Source: Accumulibacter sp.
GTDB lineage: Bacteria; Pseudomonadota; Gammaproteobacteria; Burkholderiales; Rhodocyclaceae
Length of the DNA: 64,000 bases
Direction: 5' to 3'
Assembly: GCF_023806635.1 (NCBI RefSeq)
Contig: NZ_JAMTDQ010000071.1
Location: 17,362-81,361, forward strand
The notes beneath the pieces are model-generated. The model saw nothing but the letters and a program-made list of their open reading frames with translations. It was not told where the DNA came from and searched no databases. This document shows, piece after piece, positions 25,842 through 34,459 of the stretch. A program made the position numbers and the translations under genes. Positions within the stretch are counted from its first letter, which is position 1; the number at the start of each line of letters is the position of its first letter.

Positions 25842-26623
25842 AGGTGTCCGCTGCCGATGACGCCGACGACCAGCGGCGGCCTCCCATCGCCCTGCCCCGA
25901 CGCCAGGCGTGCGGCCAGCGCTTCGGCCATGGCGCGGTCCCAGTTCAGCTGCGCCTCGACGAAATGGCGGAAATCACGGCTGTCGCGACCGCCCTGGCCA
26001 TGCGCGTGTTCGCCGTAGATGCTGAAAAGGAAGTCGCGATAGGCCTCGCTGGCCGGCGCCGCGTGGCCGACACCTTCGCGTTCGTTCTCCGGAACGGCAT
26101 CCCAGCCCTTGTCGCCGATCGCCCGCGTCAGCCGCGAATCGACGTTGAGCGCCAGCATCGGCAGACGGTTGATGCGCGCGAACTCGAACAGCGGCTGGTA
26201 GAACGCAGCGGGAAAGCCCCAGATCTCCCCCCAGCCGGTCTGCGCCAGCAATGCCGGCGCGCTCAGTTCGCCGGCCACCCAGCGATCGAGCACCGGCTGC
26301 ACACGGCGCGGGAACATCTCGAAGCCGACGACCATCTGCGGCCGCAGCGCGTGCAGCCCGGCAAGCACCTGCGCCTGCCAGCGGTGATGATCCTCGTCAT
26401 CATGCTGCTCGCCGAGGAGGACGACATCGGCCGCCGCGGCGCGCGCCAGCACCTCGTTGGCGGGGGCACTCTCGGCCGTGCCATCGACGATCCGCAGCCA
26501 GCCCGTGGGCACCGTGCAGGCGGCGGGCACTGCTGCCGAGCCGGGCAGCAGCGACACGACCGCGACGGCAACGGCCAGCGCGAGCAATGCAAGCACCGGC
26601 CAGCGGCCTCGCTGACAACGCAT
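25418..26623 (-). CDS. ChaN-family protein with C-terminal PDZ-like domain
   Basis: ChaN-type (DUF399/heme-binding uptake) domains occur in iron-regulated lipoproteins of Gram-negative bacteria. After an N-terminal membrane/signal segment ('WPVLALLALAVAVAVVSLLP') the 401-residue product has the family motifs 'VVLLGEQHDDEDHHRWQAQV', 'VVGFEMFPRRVQPVLDRWV', 'LNVDSRLTRAIGDKGWDAVP' and 'VVGVIGSGHLRHGHGVPHQL'. The last ~85 residues form a PDZ-like domain ('VRVQAVTAGSLAEKSGLMAG...DRLLEVAGRP'). The ATG at 26623, ten bases after the LOV gene stop, was preferred to an earlier frame running into that gene. Its original downstream neighbour, the M1 peptidase, has been displaced by the inserted segment. 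Confidence 0.85.
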   Translation of the reverse strand: MRCQRGRWPVLALLALAVAVAVVSLLPGSAAVPAACTVPTGWLRIVDGTAESAPANEVLARAAAADVVLLGEQHDDEDHHRWQAQVLAGLHALRPQMVVGFEMFPRRVQPVLDRWVAGELSAPALLAQTGWGEIWGFPAAFYQPLFEFARINRLPMLALNVDSRLTRAIGDKGWDAVPENEREGVGHAAPASEAYRDFLFSIYGEHAHGQGGRDSRDFRHFVEAQLNWDRAMAEALAARLASGQGDGRPPLVVGVIGSGHLRHGHGVPHQLRALGVGRVATLLPLTFADACREMQPGLADALFVLPSKPALPVPPPRLGVQLEDIGGAGSGVRVQAVTAGSLAEKSGLMAGDRLLEVAGRPADQAAAVIARVRAAAPGTWLPLRVGRGDTTLEIVVRLPPE

Positions 26624-26633
26624 CGCCGGCGCC

Positions 26634-27065
26634 TCAGCCAAAACGCGGCTGCTCACCGCTGCCGCCGTCAGGCATCGCCGCACCGAGATCGTACTGCACA
26701 CCCAGGTAGTAGATCACCCGGCCCTCGCGATCGCACAGCGGGCGGATCGACAGCCGGTTGAGGAACATGCTGCCGTCGCGGCGATAATTGCGCAGGGTCA
26801 CGACGCAGGCTTCCTGCCTTGCCAGCGCGGCGCGGATCGTCGCCAGCGCCGGCTGCTCGCGATCCTCTCCCTGCAGGAAGCGACAGTTGCGACCAACGAT
26901 CTCCGCCTGCGAGTAGCCCGACATCTCCTCGAACACCTTGTTCGCATAGACGATCGGATTGTCGGGCAGATCGGGGTCGGACAGGGTGATGCCATTGACG
27001 CAGGAATCGAGAATCTGCGTCAGCACCCAAGGGATCAAACCGTCGTCTTTTGCCGTCGTGAACAT
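26634..27065 (-). CDS. Short LOV-domain (PAS) blue-light photoreceptor
   Basis: The 143-residue product is almost entirely one LOV domain. 'PDNPIVYANKVFEEMSGY' and GRNCRFLQG (Cys at residue 61, the flavin-adduct cysteine of LOV proteins) are followed by 'LRNYRRDGSMFLNRLSIRPL' and 'YYLGVQYDL', which contain the Asn and Gln residues that hold FMN in LOV domains. There is no output domain, as in the short LOV proteins of Pseudomonas putida (142 residues). A GGGAGA ribosome-binding site supports the ATG at 27065; the track-length start further upstream would span that site. It lies between an SRPBCC gene and the ChaN-like gene on one probable transcript. Confidence 0.9.
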   Translation of the reverse strand: MFTTAKDDGLIPWVLTQILDSCVNGITLSDPDLPDNPIVYANKVFEEMSGYSQAEIVGRNCRFLQGEDREQPALATIRAALARQEACVVTLRNYRRDGSMFLNRLSIRPLCDREGRVIYYLGVQYDLGAAMPDGGSGEQPRFG

Positions 27066-27115
27066 GGGTATCTCCCGCAAGGCAGCATGGCAGGGCAATG
27101 CACTGGCGCGCAGGG

Positions 27116-27568
27116 CTAGTCCCTGCTGAGCATTTCCTTTTCGAGGAGCAGTTTCAGCGTCTTCACCGTCCGCCGGGCACCGTCCTGCAGCGCGATCCGT
27201 ACCAGCTTCTCGAACGGCCGCAGGCGTGGTTCGAGGGCGGCGATTTCGAAGCTGAAGCGGATCGTCGTCGATGAACTGCAGTCGTCGAACTCGTAGAGCG
27301 ATGAATAGGGGGCCGAAATCCCCTGAAAGCGGACTCGCTTCGGTGCTTCGAGTTCGCTCACCTCGAACACCGATTCGGACTTGTGACCCTGATCGACCCG
27401 CACCTGACGCGCCTGGAAACCCGGCCGCACAGGGCCTGGCGAAAGCGGCTCGAGACGCAGGACTTCCGGCGACCAGCGCGGATAGTTGACGAGGAAATCG
27501 AGCGCGACGAACTGGAAGACGCGGTCGATCTCCTCGAACACCAAGACGTCAGCCGTGGCGCCGATCAT
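27116..27568 (-). CDS. SRPBCC (START/polyketide-cyclase-like) family protein
   Basis: The 150-residue protein has the helix-grip pattern: 'ATADVLVFEEIDRVFQFVAL', a tryptophan-containing 'YPRWSPEVLRLEPL', 'KRVRFQGISAPYSSLYEFDD' and a long C-terminal helix 'RTVKTLKLLLEKEMLSRD'. Such proteins bind hydrophobic ligands in a central cavity; ligand and reaction are not predictable here. It is the first gene of the SRPBCC-LOV-ChaN series, 50 bases before the LOV start. Confidence 0.8.
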   Translation of the reverse strand: MIGATADVLVFEEIDRVFQFVALDFLVNYPRWSPEVLRLEPLSPGPVRPGFQARQVRVDQGHKSESVFEVSELEAPKRVRFQGISAPYSSLYEFDDCSSSTTIRFSFEIAALEPRLRPFEKLVRIALQDGARRTVKTLKLLLEKEMLSRD

Positions 27569-27971
27569 TGCTCAGCCCTTGCCCTCCATGGAGACTGCCC
27601 CGCTCCGTCATGCCGTGTACCGCTCCGGCAGCGGACGGGGCGCCGCCGCTGGCGGCATTTCAGTCCGAACCGGCGGTAGTCTGCTACCCTTCAGATGCAA
27701 AGTAAAGTCATCCGGTCTCGCGCGGTCTCGCCGCCGACAGCGTCGGGGGCTAGTCAGGGGCGATGCCTGTCTGCTACCCTTCGGCCTCAAAGCACACTTG
27801 GAGCACTGGCCTGATGTTTGCTCACCGAGGCACTTCGCTGACTCAGCCGGACCTCCCACCGCGGGGCGGCGGCCTGGGCCAGTCTCCGCCGCTGACGTCA
27901 GCCGGCCGGCGTCGCCGGCGCGACGATGCGCGGTCGGCCGCCAGGGCGGATGCCGCGCGCCGGAGAAGCTG
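27569..27971. promoter_or_regulatory. Divergent upstream region with a 14-bp direct repeat
   Basis: This region separates the minus-strand SRPBCC/LOV operon from the FHA-EAL gene. GTCTGCTACCCTTC occurs twice (27679-27692 and 27769-27782), 90 bases apart, each followed 5 bases later by CAAAG. The arrangement suggests a regulator binding site or a small duplication. CGGTCTCG also repeats near 27714-27731. No protein gene is seen. Confidence 0.4.
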
Positions 27972-29093
27972 GTGAACGGGTGCTGGTTTCTCGAGTCGGT
28001 CAGCGCCTACGGCTCGCGCATCGTCTACAACGTCTCGCACCTGCCATTCGGCATCGGTCGCGATACGGACAACGACCTGGTGGTCGCCGCCGCCGGCCTC
28101 AGCCGGCATCACGCGGTACTCACCGAGGACCTCAGTGGCCGTCTCAGGCTGACCGATCTCGACAGCTTGAACGGCACTTCGGTCAATCGACAGCGAGTCG
28201 AGGGCTCGTGCCTGCTCCAGGAGAACTACATCGTGCACTTCGGCGGCGTCGAGTTCCGCCTGGGCCTGCGCACGGTGGAGCTACCCCGGTTCGACCAGTC
28301 GCTGACGATGCTGGCTCCTGCGGACTCGACCCTGTCCGAACTCTTCGTGACCAATGAGGACGAGTTCCACCAATTGCTCGCCGGCCAGGGCATCAGCGGT
28401 GCGGCGCAAGCGATCGCCGATAGCGGCGATGGAGCGATCGTCGCCTACGAGTTTCTCGGCCGTGCGTACCACCCGCAGTTGCCGGTCGCGCCGCTGCCGC
28501 TGTTCAAGATCGCGCGCAACCTGAATCTCGAGGCCGAACTCAGCCAGGCGTTCCGCAACTTCGCGCTGACGGTGATGGCGCCGCGCCTGGACGGTTTCAC
28601 GCTCTTCGCCAACGTCCATCCCAAGGAGACCTTCAGCGCCGATTTCCTCGCCGCACTGCGGCGGACGCGGCAGCGCCTGCCCCGGCTTGACCTGGTGATC
28701 GAGGTACATGAAAGCGCCGTGACGGACGCGAAGGAACTGGTCGAACTGGCCGCCTGCCTGCGCGACCTCGGTGTGCGCTTCGCCTATGATGACTTCGGCG
28801 CCGGGCAGGCGCGCCTCAACGAACTGGGCGAGGCGCCGGCGCACTTCGTCAAGTTCGACATCGGTCTCGTGCGCAACATCCACCGCGCCAGCGAACGCAA
28901 GCGGCGCGTCGTGGGCGACCTCGTCAAGCTCGTTCTCGACCTCGGCTCGGTGCCGCTCGCCGAGGGGGTCGAGTGCGCCGAATCCGCCGCGACCTGCCAT
29001 GAGATGGGGTTCAGGCTCATCCAGGGCTTCCACGTCGGCAGACCGATCGCGGCGGACGACCTGCCGCCGGCGAGCGTGCCCCCTGACTGCTGA
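27972..29093 (+). CDS. FHA-EAL fusion protein (c-di-GMP phosphodiesterase-like)
   Basis: Residues ~1-95 form an FHA phosphothreonine-binding domain ('FGIGRDTDNDLVV', 'LSRHHAVL', 'LDSLNGTSVNRQRV'). From about residue 155 an EAL domain follows: 'AYEFLGRAYHPQLPVAPL' in the EAL position (Glu kept), 'LFANVHP', 'LDLVIEVHESAV', 'FAYDDFGAGQARL', 'FVKFDIGLVRNI' and 'VPLAEGVECAE'. The metal- and substrate-binding Glu, Asp-Asp and Lys are present, so hydrolysis of c-di-GMP is plausible although the sequence is divergent. The GTG at 27972 has GGAGAAG just upstream; the longer open frame lacks domain similarity. Product about 373 residues. Confidence 0.85.
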   Translation: MNGCWFLESVSAYGSRIVYNVSHLPFGIGRDTDNDLVVAAAGLSRHHAVLTEDLSGRLRLTDLDSLNGTSVNRQRVEGSCLLQENYIVHFGGVEFRLGLRTVELPRFDQSLTMLAPADSTLSELFVTNEDEFHQLLAGQGISGAAQAIADSGDGAIVAYEFLGRAYHPQLPVAPLPLFKIARNLNLEAELSQAFRNFALTVMAPRLDGFTLFANVHPKETFSADFLAALRRTRQRLPRLDLVIEVHESAVTDAKELVELAACLRDLGVRFAYDDFGAGQARLNELGEAPAHFVKFDIGLVRNIHRASERKRRVVGDLVKLVLDLGSVPLAEGVECAESAATCHEMGFRLIQGFHVGRPIAADDLPPASVPPDC

Positions 29094-29261
29094 GATCGTG
29101 GCGGGAGGCTGCCGCTCCCCGATCGGGAGGAAATCGTCGCGCACGGGCGGGCATCCCGGGCGCGGGCCCGACGACACCGACCAGATGAACCGGCGAGCGC
29201 GCAGCGCCGACCCCGTCGGCTTGGTACAATGCCGGATTGACCGTCCTGCAGGCGCCCACAC

Positions 29262-30437
29262 ATGAAACGCTCCCGCTTCTCTTCCCGCAAGCGCATCTCG
29301 ACCGATGCCACCGAATTGAGCCGCCTGGCGATCGGCCTTGCCGAGTCCGGCAGCAAGATGGAAGACCAGTTCTGGCAGGGTCGCCTGGTCGAGCTGGTCA
29401 ACAGGCTGTTCCACGATGGCACGGAGGACGATTTCACGAGTGCGCTCGACCGTCTGTTCGACGCACATCCGATGGCGCACGACGACCTCGCCGACATCAT
29501 CGAAGCGAATGCCGAATCCTGCGTCGTCAGGCACGGCGGGCAGGATTTCGACGTCCTCCTGCTGGCCGCGCCGGTGCTTGCCTGGTCACGCTTCTCGATC
29601 CCGACCGCGGCGATCCCGCGCAGCACGCTGCAGACGCTGAAGGTCCATCTGGGCGCACACGTGCTGGCAGCCGACGCGCGACTGGCTCTGGTCGACTACT
29701 TCTACAGCCCCGACCAGCTGCCGCACACTTTTGTCGACACCTGGCAGATGATGCGCCAGCTCGGCGAGGCGGCGCTGGAAGGCAGCGATCTCAGTGTCGA
29801 TGCGGCAGCGATGCCCGAAACCAATCGCTTCCTGTCCGACACGCGGTACCTGCTCGGCGCCGTGGTGGTGCCGCACCCGTTGCCAATCTTCCACTGGAAC
29901 GAGAGTACGAAGAGCAGCCGCGAGACGGTGCAGAAGGAGTGGCTGCGACAGGGCGGGCCGTGTTTCGAGCCCCTGCTCACCGGCTGCGCCTACCAGCCGC
30001 TGCTGGCCGACGCCTACCATGCGGCCTGCCGGGCTGCCGACACTGCATCCCGCCCCTACTCGCTCGATGCTTCGGTCGCTTTCCTGCAGGGCGCCCTGGG
30101 CCTGTCGCCGGAGAACCTGCGGGCGGTGGTCGGCGCCTTCCACGACCAGCGGCTCGAGGAGTTCCGCGTCGGCTTTGGCCCGCGCGACAGCGACCTGATC
30201 TTCCACGGAGTCGTCTGGCCACTGCTGGGAATCGAGGACGAGAACAGCGACATTGCCGGCGAGATCGAAACCACCCTGCGCAAGGCGGGGGTCAAGGAGG
30301 TTCTGGTACTCGACCAGCAGTTCCCCTACGAGTTCTGCGACGACTGCGGCGCCCCGCTCTACCCGAACGCGGACGGCGAAACGGTGCACGCGGAGATGCC
30401 GGAACAGGACAACACCCCCTCACAGACCCTGCATTGA
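29262..30437 (+). CDS. DUF2863 family protein
   Basis: The 391-residue product starts MKRSRFSSRKRIS, the typical opening of the betaproteobacterial DUF2863 family, and has no signal peptide or membrane segment. Features include 'AESGSKMEDQFWQGRLVELV', 'VLLLAAPVLAWSRFSIP', 'FHWNESTKSSRE' and a C-terminal CxxC in 'YEFCDDCGAPLYPN' that could bind a metal. The function is unknown in the literature I know. It sits 27 bases before bioA on the same strand, a linkage that may simply be regional. Confidence 0.75.
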   Translation: MKRSRFSSRKRISTDATELSRLAIGLAESGSKMEDQFWQGRLVELVNRLFHDGTEDDFTSALDRLFDAHPMAHDDLADIIEANAESCVVRHGGQDFDVLLLAAPVLAWSRFSIPTAAIPRSTLQTLKVHLGAHVLAADARLALVDYFYSPDQLPHTFVDTWQMMRQLGEAALEGSDLSVDAAAMPETNRFLSDTRYLLGAVVVPHPLPIFHWNESTKSSRETVQKEWLRQGGPCFEPLLTGCAYQPLLADAYHAACRAADTASRPYSLDASVAFLQGALGLSPENLRAVVGAFHDQRLEEFRVGFGPRDSDLIFHGVVWPLLGIEDENSDIAGEIETTLRKAGVKEVLVLDQQFPYEFCDDCGAPLYPNADGETVHAEMPEQDNTPSQTLH

Positions 30438-30464
30438 ACAAATGCCGACGGACCCACGACGCCG

Positions 30465-31796
30465 ATGACCAGCAACCGCGAACTGCTCGAGCGCAGCCTG
30501 CGGGCCGTCTGGCACCCGTGCACGCAGATGAAGCACCACGCCGGCACGGCAGCGCTGCCTCTGGTGCCGATCGCCAGAGGCCAGGGCGTCTGGCTGCATG
30601 ACTTCGACGGCCATCGCTATCTCGACGGCATCAGCTCGTGGTGGGTCAACCTGTTCGGGCACTGTCATCCACGGATCAACGCCGCCCTGCGCGCGCAGCT
30701 CGATGAACTGGAGCACGTCATCCTCGCCGGCTTCACGCAGCGACCGGTGGTCGAACTGTCGGAGCGACTGGCGGCGCTGACCGGCGGCAGCCTCGGTCAT
30801 TGCTTCTTCGCTTCCGACGGCGCCTCGGCAACCGAGATCGCCCTCAAGATGTCCTTTCATTCGTGGCAGAACCGCGGTCATGGCGAGAAGCGGGAGTTTC
30901 TCTGCGTGGCTGGCGGTTACCACGGCGAGACCGTCGGCGCGCTCGCAGTGACCGATGTCGCGCTGTTCAGGGATGCCTACGCCGCACTGATTCGCCCGGC
31001 GGGAGTCGTCGATTCGCCTGACGCGCGCCTCGCGGCGAGCGGCGAGAGCGCCGTCGATGTCGCCAGGCGCGCCGCCAGCGCCCTGGAACTTCGTCTCGAG
31101 CGGGAACATCAGCGCATCGCCGCGCTCATCGTCGAGCCACTGATCCAGTGCGCCAGCGGCATGGCGATGCACGATCCGGAGTACCTGCGCCTCGCCCGCG
31201 GCCTCTGCGACCGCTACGGGGTGCACCTGATCTGCGACGAGATCGCTGTCGGCTGTGGTCGCAGCGGCAGCTTCTTCGCGCACGAACAGGCAGCGATCCG
31301 GCCGGACTTCCTTTGCCTGTCGAAGGGCATCTCGGGCGGCTACCTGCCGCTGTCGATCGTCATGACCAGCGATGCGGTCTACGCCGACTTCTACGATGAC
31401 GCGACCAGCCGCGGCTTCCTGCACTCGCACTCCTACACCGGCAACGCGCTCGCCTGCCGTGCGGCACTGGCAACGCTCGACATCTTCGCCGACGAGCAGG
31501 TGATCGAGCGCAACCCGGTTCTTGCCCGGCACCTCGGCGCCTGCCTGCAGCCGCTCGCCGCTCATCCGCACGTGCGCCACCTGCGGCAACGCGGCATGAT
31601 CGCCGCCTTCGACGTCGTCTGCGACGATCCGCTCTTCTCGCGCCGGTTCTACGTCGAGGCATTGGCGCAAGGGATTCTCCTACGGCCGATCGGCAACACG
31701 ATCTACTTCATGCCACCGTACGTCATCAGCCCGGATGAGATCGAGTTCTTGGTCGAGCGCGCGACGGTGGCGCTGGAGGCAGCCCTGCGGCGATGA
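30465..31796 (+). CDS. bioA: Adenosylmethionine-8-amino-7-oxononanoate aminotransferase
   Basis: BioA is a PLP enzyme that converts KAPA to DAPA with S-adenosylmethionine as amino donor. The 443-residue product has 'VWHPCTQMKHH' near the N-terminus, 'YLDGISSWWVNLFGHCHPRI', 'LICDEIAVGCGRSGSFFA' and the PLP lysine in 'LCLSKGISGGYLPLS' (near residue 286). The stop overlaps the bioF start (ATGA). It opens a five-gene biotin operon A-F-H-C-D; bioB is not in the window. Confidence 0.96.
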   Translation: MTSNRELLERSLRAVWHPCTQMKHHAGTAALPLVPIARGQGVWLHDFDGHRYLDGISSWWVNLFGHCHPRINAALRAQLDELEHVILAGFTQRPVVELSERLAALTGGSLGHCFFASDGASATEIALKMSFHSWQNRGHGEKREFLCVAGGYHGETVGALAVTDVALFRDAYAALIRPAGVVDSPDARLAASGESAVDVARRAASALELRLEREHQRIAALIVEPLIQCASGMAMHDPEYLRLARGLCDRYGVHLICDEIAVGCGRSGSFFAHEQAAIRPDFLCLSKGISGGYLPLSIVMTSDAVYADFYDDATSRGFLHSHSYTGNALACRAALATLDIFADEQVIERNPVLARHLGACLQPLAAHPHVRHLRQRGMIAAFDVVCDDPLFSRRFYVEALAQGILLRPIGNTIYFMPPYVISPDEIEFLVERATVALEAALRR

Positions 31797-32953
31797 TCTG
31801 GGACGAACTGCAGGGCGAACTCGACGCACTGCAACGCGCTGGCCTGCAACGAGCCCGACGAATCCTCGACGCGCCCTGCGGTCCGCTGGCGCGGGTCGAC
31901 GGACGTGCGCTGATCAGCTTCTGCAGCAATGACTACCTCGGCCTCGCCAACGATCCGGCGCTGGTCGCCGCGGCATGCGCCGGCGCACGCTCCTGGGGAG
32001 TCGGCAGCGGCGCCTCGCACCTCGTCAGCGGCCACCTCGAACCGCACGCGGTGCTCGAGGAGAGGCTCGCAGCCTTCACCGGCTTCGACCGCGCCCTGCT
32101 CTTCTCCACCGGCTACATGGCCAACCTGGGCATCGTCCCGGCGCTGGTCGGGCGCGGCGATGCGGTGTTCGCCGACCGTCTCAACCATGCGTCGCTGATC
32201 GACGCGGTACAGCTCTCGCGCGCCGACAGCCAGCGCTATCCGCACGCGGATCTGGCGGCGCTCGAACGTCTGCTCGCCGCCAGCACCGCCCGGCGACGCC
32301 TGATCCTCAGCGATGCCGTCTTCAGCATGGACGGCGACCTGGCGCCGCTACCGGGCCTGCTGGCGCTGGCCGAGCGCTACGATGCCTGGCTGGTGCTCGA
32401 TGACGCACATGGCTTTGGTGTCCTCGGCGCACAGGGGCGTGGCAGCATCAGCCACTTCGGGCTGCCGGCAAGCCGCCGGCTGATCTGCATGGGAACCCTC
32501 GGCAAGGCGGCTGGCGCCGCCGGCGCTTTCGTCGCGGCGAACGCGACGGTCATCGAATGGCTCGCCCAGCGTGCCCGCAGTTACATCTTCACCACTGCCG
32601 GCAGCCCGCTGATCGCCTGCGCGCTGGCCACCAGCCTCGATCTGATCGCCGCCGGTGACGCCCGCCGCGCCCATCTCTGGCGACTCGTCGCCCAGTTGCG
32701 CGACGGTCTGGCCGACACCCGCTGGCGCCTGCTGCCGTCGCCGACGGCGATCCAGCCGGTGATCGTCGGCGACAACCACGCAGCCGTCCGGCTCGCTGCC
32801 GCGCTCTACGAGCGTGGCCTCTGGGTGCCGGCGATCAGGCCACCGACGGTGCCGAGCGGAACGGCACGCCTGCGCGTCTCGCTGAGCGCTGCGCACAGTG
32901 AGGCGCAGGTCGCCGGGTTGGTCGACGCACTGCGGGAGCTGGCATGCGCCTGA
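31793..32953 (+). CDS. bioF: 8-amino-7-oxononanoate synthase
   Basis: BioF condenses pimeloyl-ACP (or CoA) with L-alanine to give KAPA and CO2. The 386-residue PLP enzyme has 'FCSNDYLGLANDPAL', 'ALLFSTGYMANLGIVPALVG', 'LVLDDAHGFGVLG' and the PLP lysine in 'MGTLGKAAGAAGAF'. Its start overlaps the bioA stop by four bases and its end overlaps bioH by ten, so translation is coupled along the operon. Confidence 0.96.
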   Translation: MIWDELQGELDALQRAGLQRARRILDAPCGPLARVDGRALISFCSNDYLGLANDPALVAAACAGARSWGVGSGASHLVSGHLEPHAVLEERLAAFTGFDRALLFSTGYMANLGIVPALVGRGDAVFADRLNHASLIDAVQLSRADSQRYPHADLAALERLLAASTARRRLILSDAVFSMDGDLAPLPGLLALAERYDAWLVLDDAHGFGVLGAQGRGSISHFGLPASRRLICMGTLGKAAGAAGAFVAANATVIEWLAQRARSYIFTTAGSPLIACALATSLDLIAAGDARRAHLWRLVAQLRDGLADTRWRLLPSPTAIQPVIVGDNHAAVRLAAALYERGLWVPAIRPPTVPSGTARLRVSLSAAHSEAQVAGLVDALRELACA

Positions 32954-33708
32954 TCGCCGGTGACGGGCCCGACCTCGCACTGATCCACGGCTGGGGACTG
33001 GGCAGTGTGGTCTGGCAGCCCGTGGTCGAACCGCTGGCAGGTTCGTGGCGGCTGCACCTGGTCGACCTGCCCGGCTACGGGCGCACGGCCGACGAGCCGA
33101 CGAGCCTGGCGGCGTGCGCCGAGTCGCTGCTCGCCAGCCTGCCGGCACCGGTGACGCTGTGCGGCTGGTCACTCGGTGGCCTGCTGGCGCTGCGCGCGGC
33201 GCTGCTGGCGCCGCAACAGGTCGGCGGACTGATCCTGATTGGCAGCACGCCATGCTTCGTGCAGCGCCCGGACTGGCCGGCAGCGCAGCCGGCCAGTCTG
33301 CTGGCCGGCTTTGCCGACAGCGTCGGCCAGCGGCCAGCCGAAACCCTGCAACGCTTCGTCGCGCTGCTCTGCCAGGGAGACCGGCAGGCGCGGATGCTGA
33401 CGCGCATGCTGCTCGGCCAGCTCCGCCAGGAGCCTCTACCGTCGCCAGCCGCACTGCAGCGTGGTCTCGACTGGCTGCGCGACACCGACCTGCGGCCGCT
33501 GCTGCCCGGCATCCGCTGTCGCAGCCTGCTCGTGCACGGCGAAGACGATTCCCTCAATCCGCTCGCCGCCGCGAGCTGGCTGGCACAGGCACTGCCCGGA
33601 GGCCGGATCGAGATCTTCCCCGGCACCGGGCATGCGCCCTTTCTCGCCGACCCCGCACGCTGCGTCGAGCTGATCAACCAGTATGGCCATGCCACCCGTG
33701 CTCACTAG
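32944..33708 (+). CDS. bioH: Pimeloyl-ACP methyl ester carboxylesterase
   Basis: BioH removes the methyl group from pimeloyl-ACP methyl ester, ending the synthesis of the pimeloyl chain. The 254-residue alpha/beta hydrolase has 'LIHGWGLGSVVW' (oxyanion region), the nucleophile elbow LCGWSLGGLL (Ser), the Asp in 'LLVHGEDDSLNPL' and the His in 'FPGTGHAPFLADP'. Being in the same operon as bioC, it fits the BioC-BioH route as in E. coli. Confidence 0.93.
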   Translation: MRLIAGDGPDLALIHGWGLGSVVWQPVVEPLAGSWRLHLVDLPGYGRTADEPTSLAACAESLLASLPAPVTLCGWSLGGLLALRAALLAPQQVGGLILIGSTPCFVQRPDWPAAQPASLLAGFADSVGQRPAETLQRFVALLCQGDRQARMLTRMLLGQLRQEPLPSPAALQRGLDWLRDTDLRPLLPGIRCRSLLVHGEDDSLNPLAAASWLAQALPGGRIEIFPGTGHAPFLADPARCVELINQYGHATRAH

Positions 33709-34459
33709 ACAGCGCGTCCGCGAATCCTTCGACCGTGCCGTGGCCTCCTATGACGAGGCGGCGATCGTGCAGCGACAGGTCTGTCAGTTGCTGCTCGACC
33801 AGTTCCGACCCTCGACGAGGCCGGACTCGATCCTCGATGCCGGCTGCGGCACCGGCTACGGAATCGGCCTCCTGCAGCAGCGGTGGCCGGCGGCAGAGAT
33901 CATCGCCATCGACTTCGCGCCGGCGATGCTCGCCGCCGCCCGCCAGCGCACCGATCTGTGCATCGCCGCCGACATCGAGGCCCTGCCCTGCCGGGACGCC
34001 AGTTGCAGCATCTGGTGGTCGAACCTGACCGTACAGTGGTGTGATCCCGTGGCAGTCTGCCAGGAGGCGCACCGGGTCCTGCGTCCACACGGCGACCTGG
34101 CGCTGAGCACGCTCGGGCCGGCGACCTTTGCCGAACTGCGCGAAGCCTTCGCCAGCATCGACCATCACCGCCACACGATCAGCTTCAGCGAACCGGAGGC
34201 GATCGCCGGTGCTCTGCGCCGCGCCGGCTTCGCCGGCGTCCGCCTGCACCGGCAGACCGTCAGCCAGCACTACCCGGATCTCGCGTCACTGTTGCGCGCG
34301 GTCAAGGACATCGGCGCCAACTCGGTCGGTGACGGTGCGCGCAGCGGCATGCTCGGACGGCGCGCCTGGCAACGCGTGCAGGCAGCCTACGAACGACACC
34401 GCTCGAGCGACGGCCTGCCGGCTCGTTACGACGTCATTCTCGCCTACGCCAATAAATGA
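33683..34459 (+). CDS. bioC: Malonyl-ACP O-methyltransferase
   Basis: BioC methylates malonyl-ACP so that fatty-acid synthase can extend it to a pimeloyl chain. The 258-residue class I methyltransferase has motif I 'ILDAGCGTGYGIGLL', 'IIAIDFAPAMLAAARQ' and 'IWWSNLTVQWCDP', and starts with the family-typical 'VRESFDRAVASYDEAAIVQR'. ATGs at 33683 and 33689 are possible; both overlap bioH. The stop overlaps bioD by four bases. Confidence 0.95.
   Translation: MAMPPVLTRQRVRESFDRAVASYDEAAIVQRQVCQLLLDQFRPSTRPDSILDAGCGTGYGIGLLQQRWPAAEIIAIDFAPAMLAAARQRTDLCIAADIEALPCRDASCSIWWSNLTVQWCDPVAVCQEAHRVLRPHGDLALSTLGPATFAELREAFASIDHHRHTISFSEPEAIAGALRRAGFAGVRLHRQTVSQHYPDLASLLRAVKDIGANSVGDGARSGMLGRRAWQRVQAAYERHRSSDGLPARYDVILAYANK

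Noticed and set aside
29225-29230. TACAAT as a -10 element before the DUF2863 gene
   Set aside because: Position is reasonable, but no -35 hexamer is seen 16-18 bases upstream, so I do not call a promoter.
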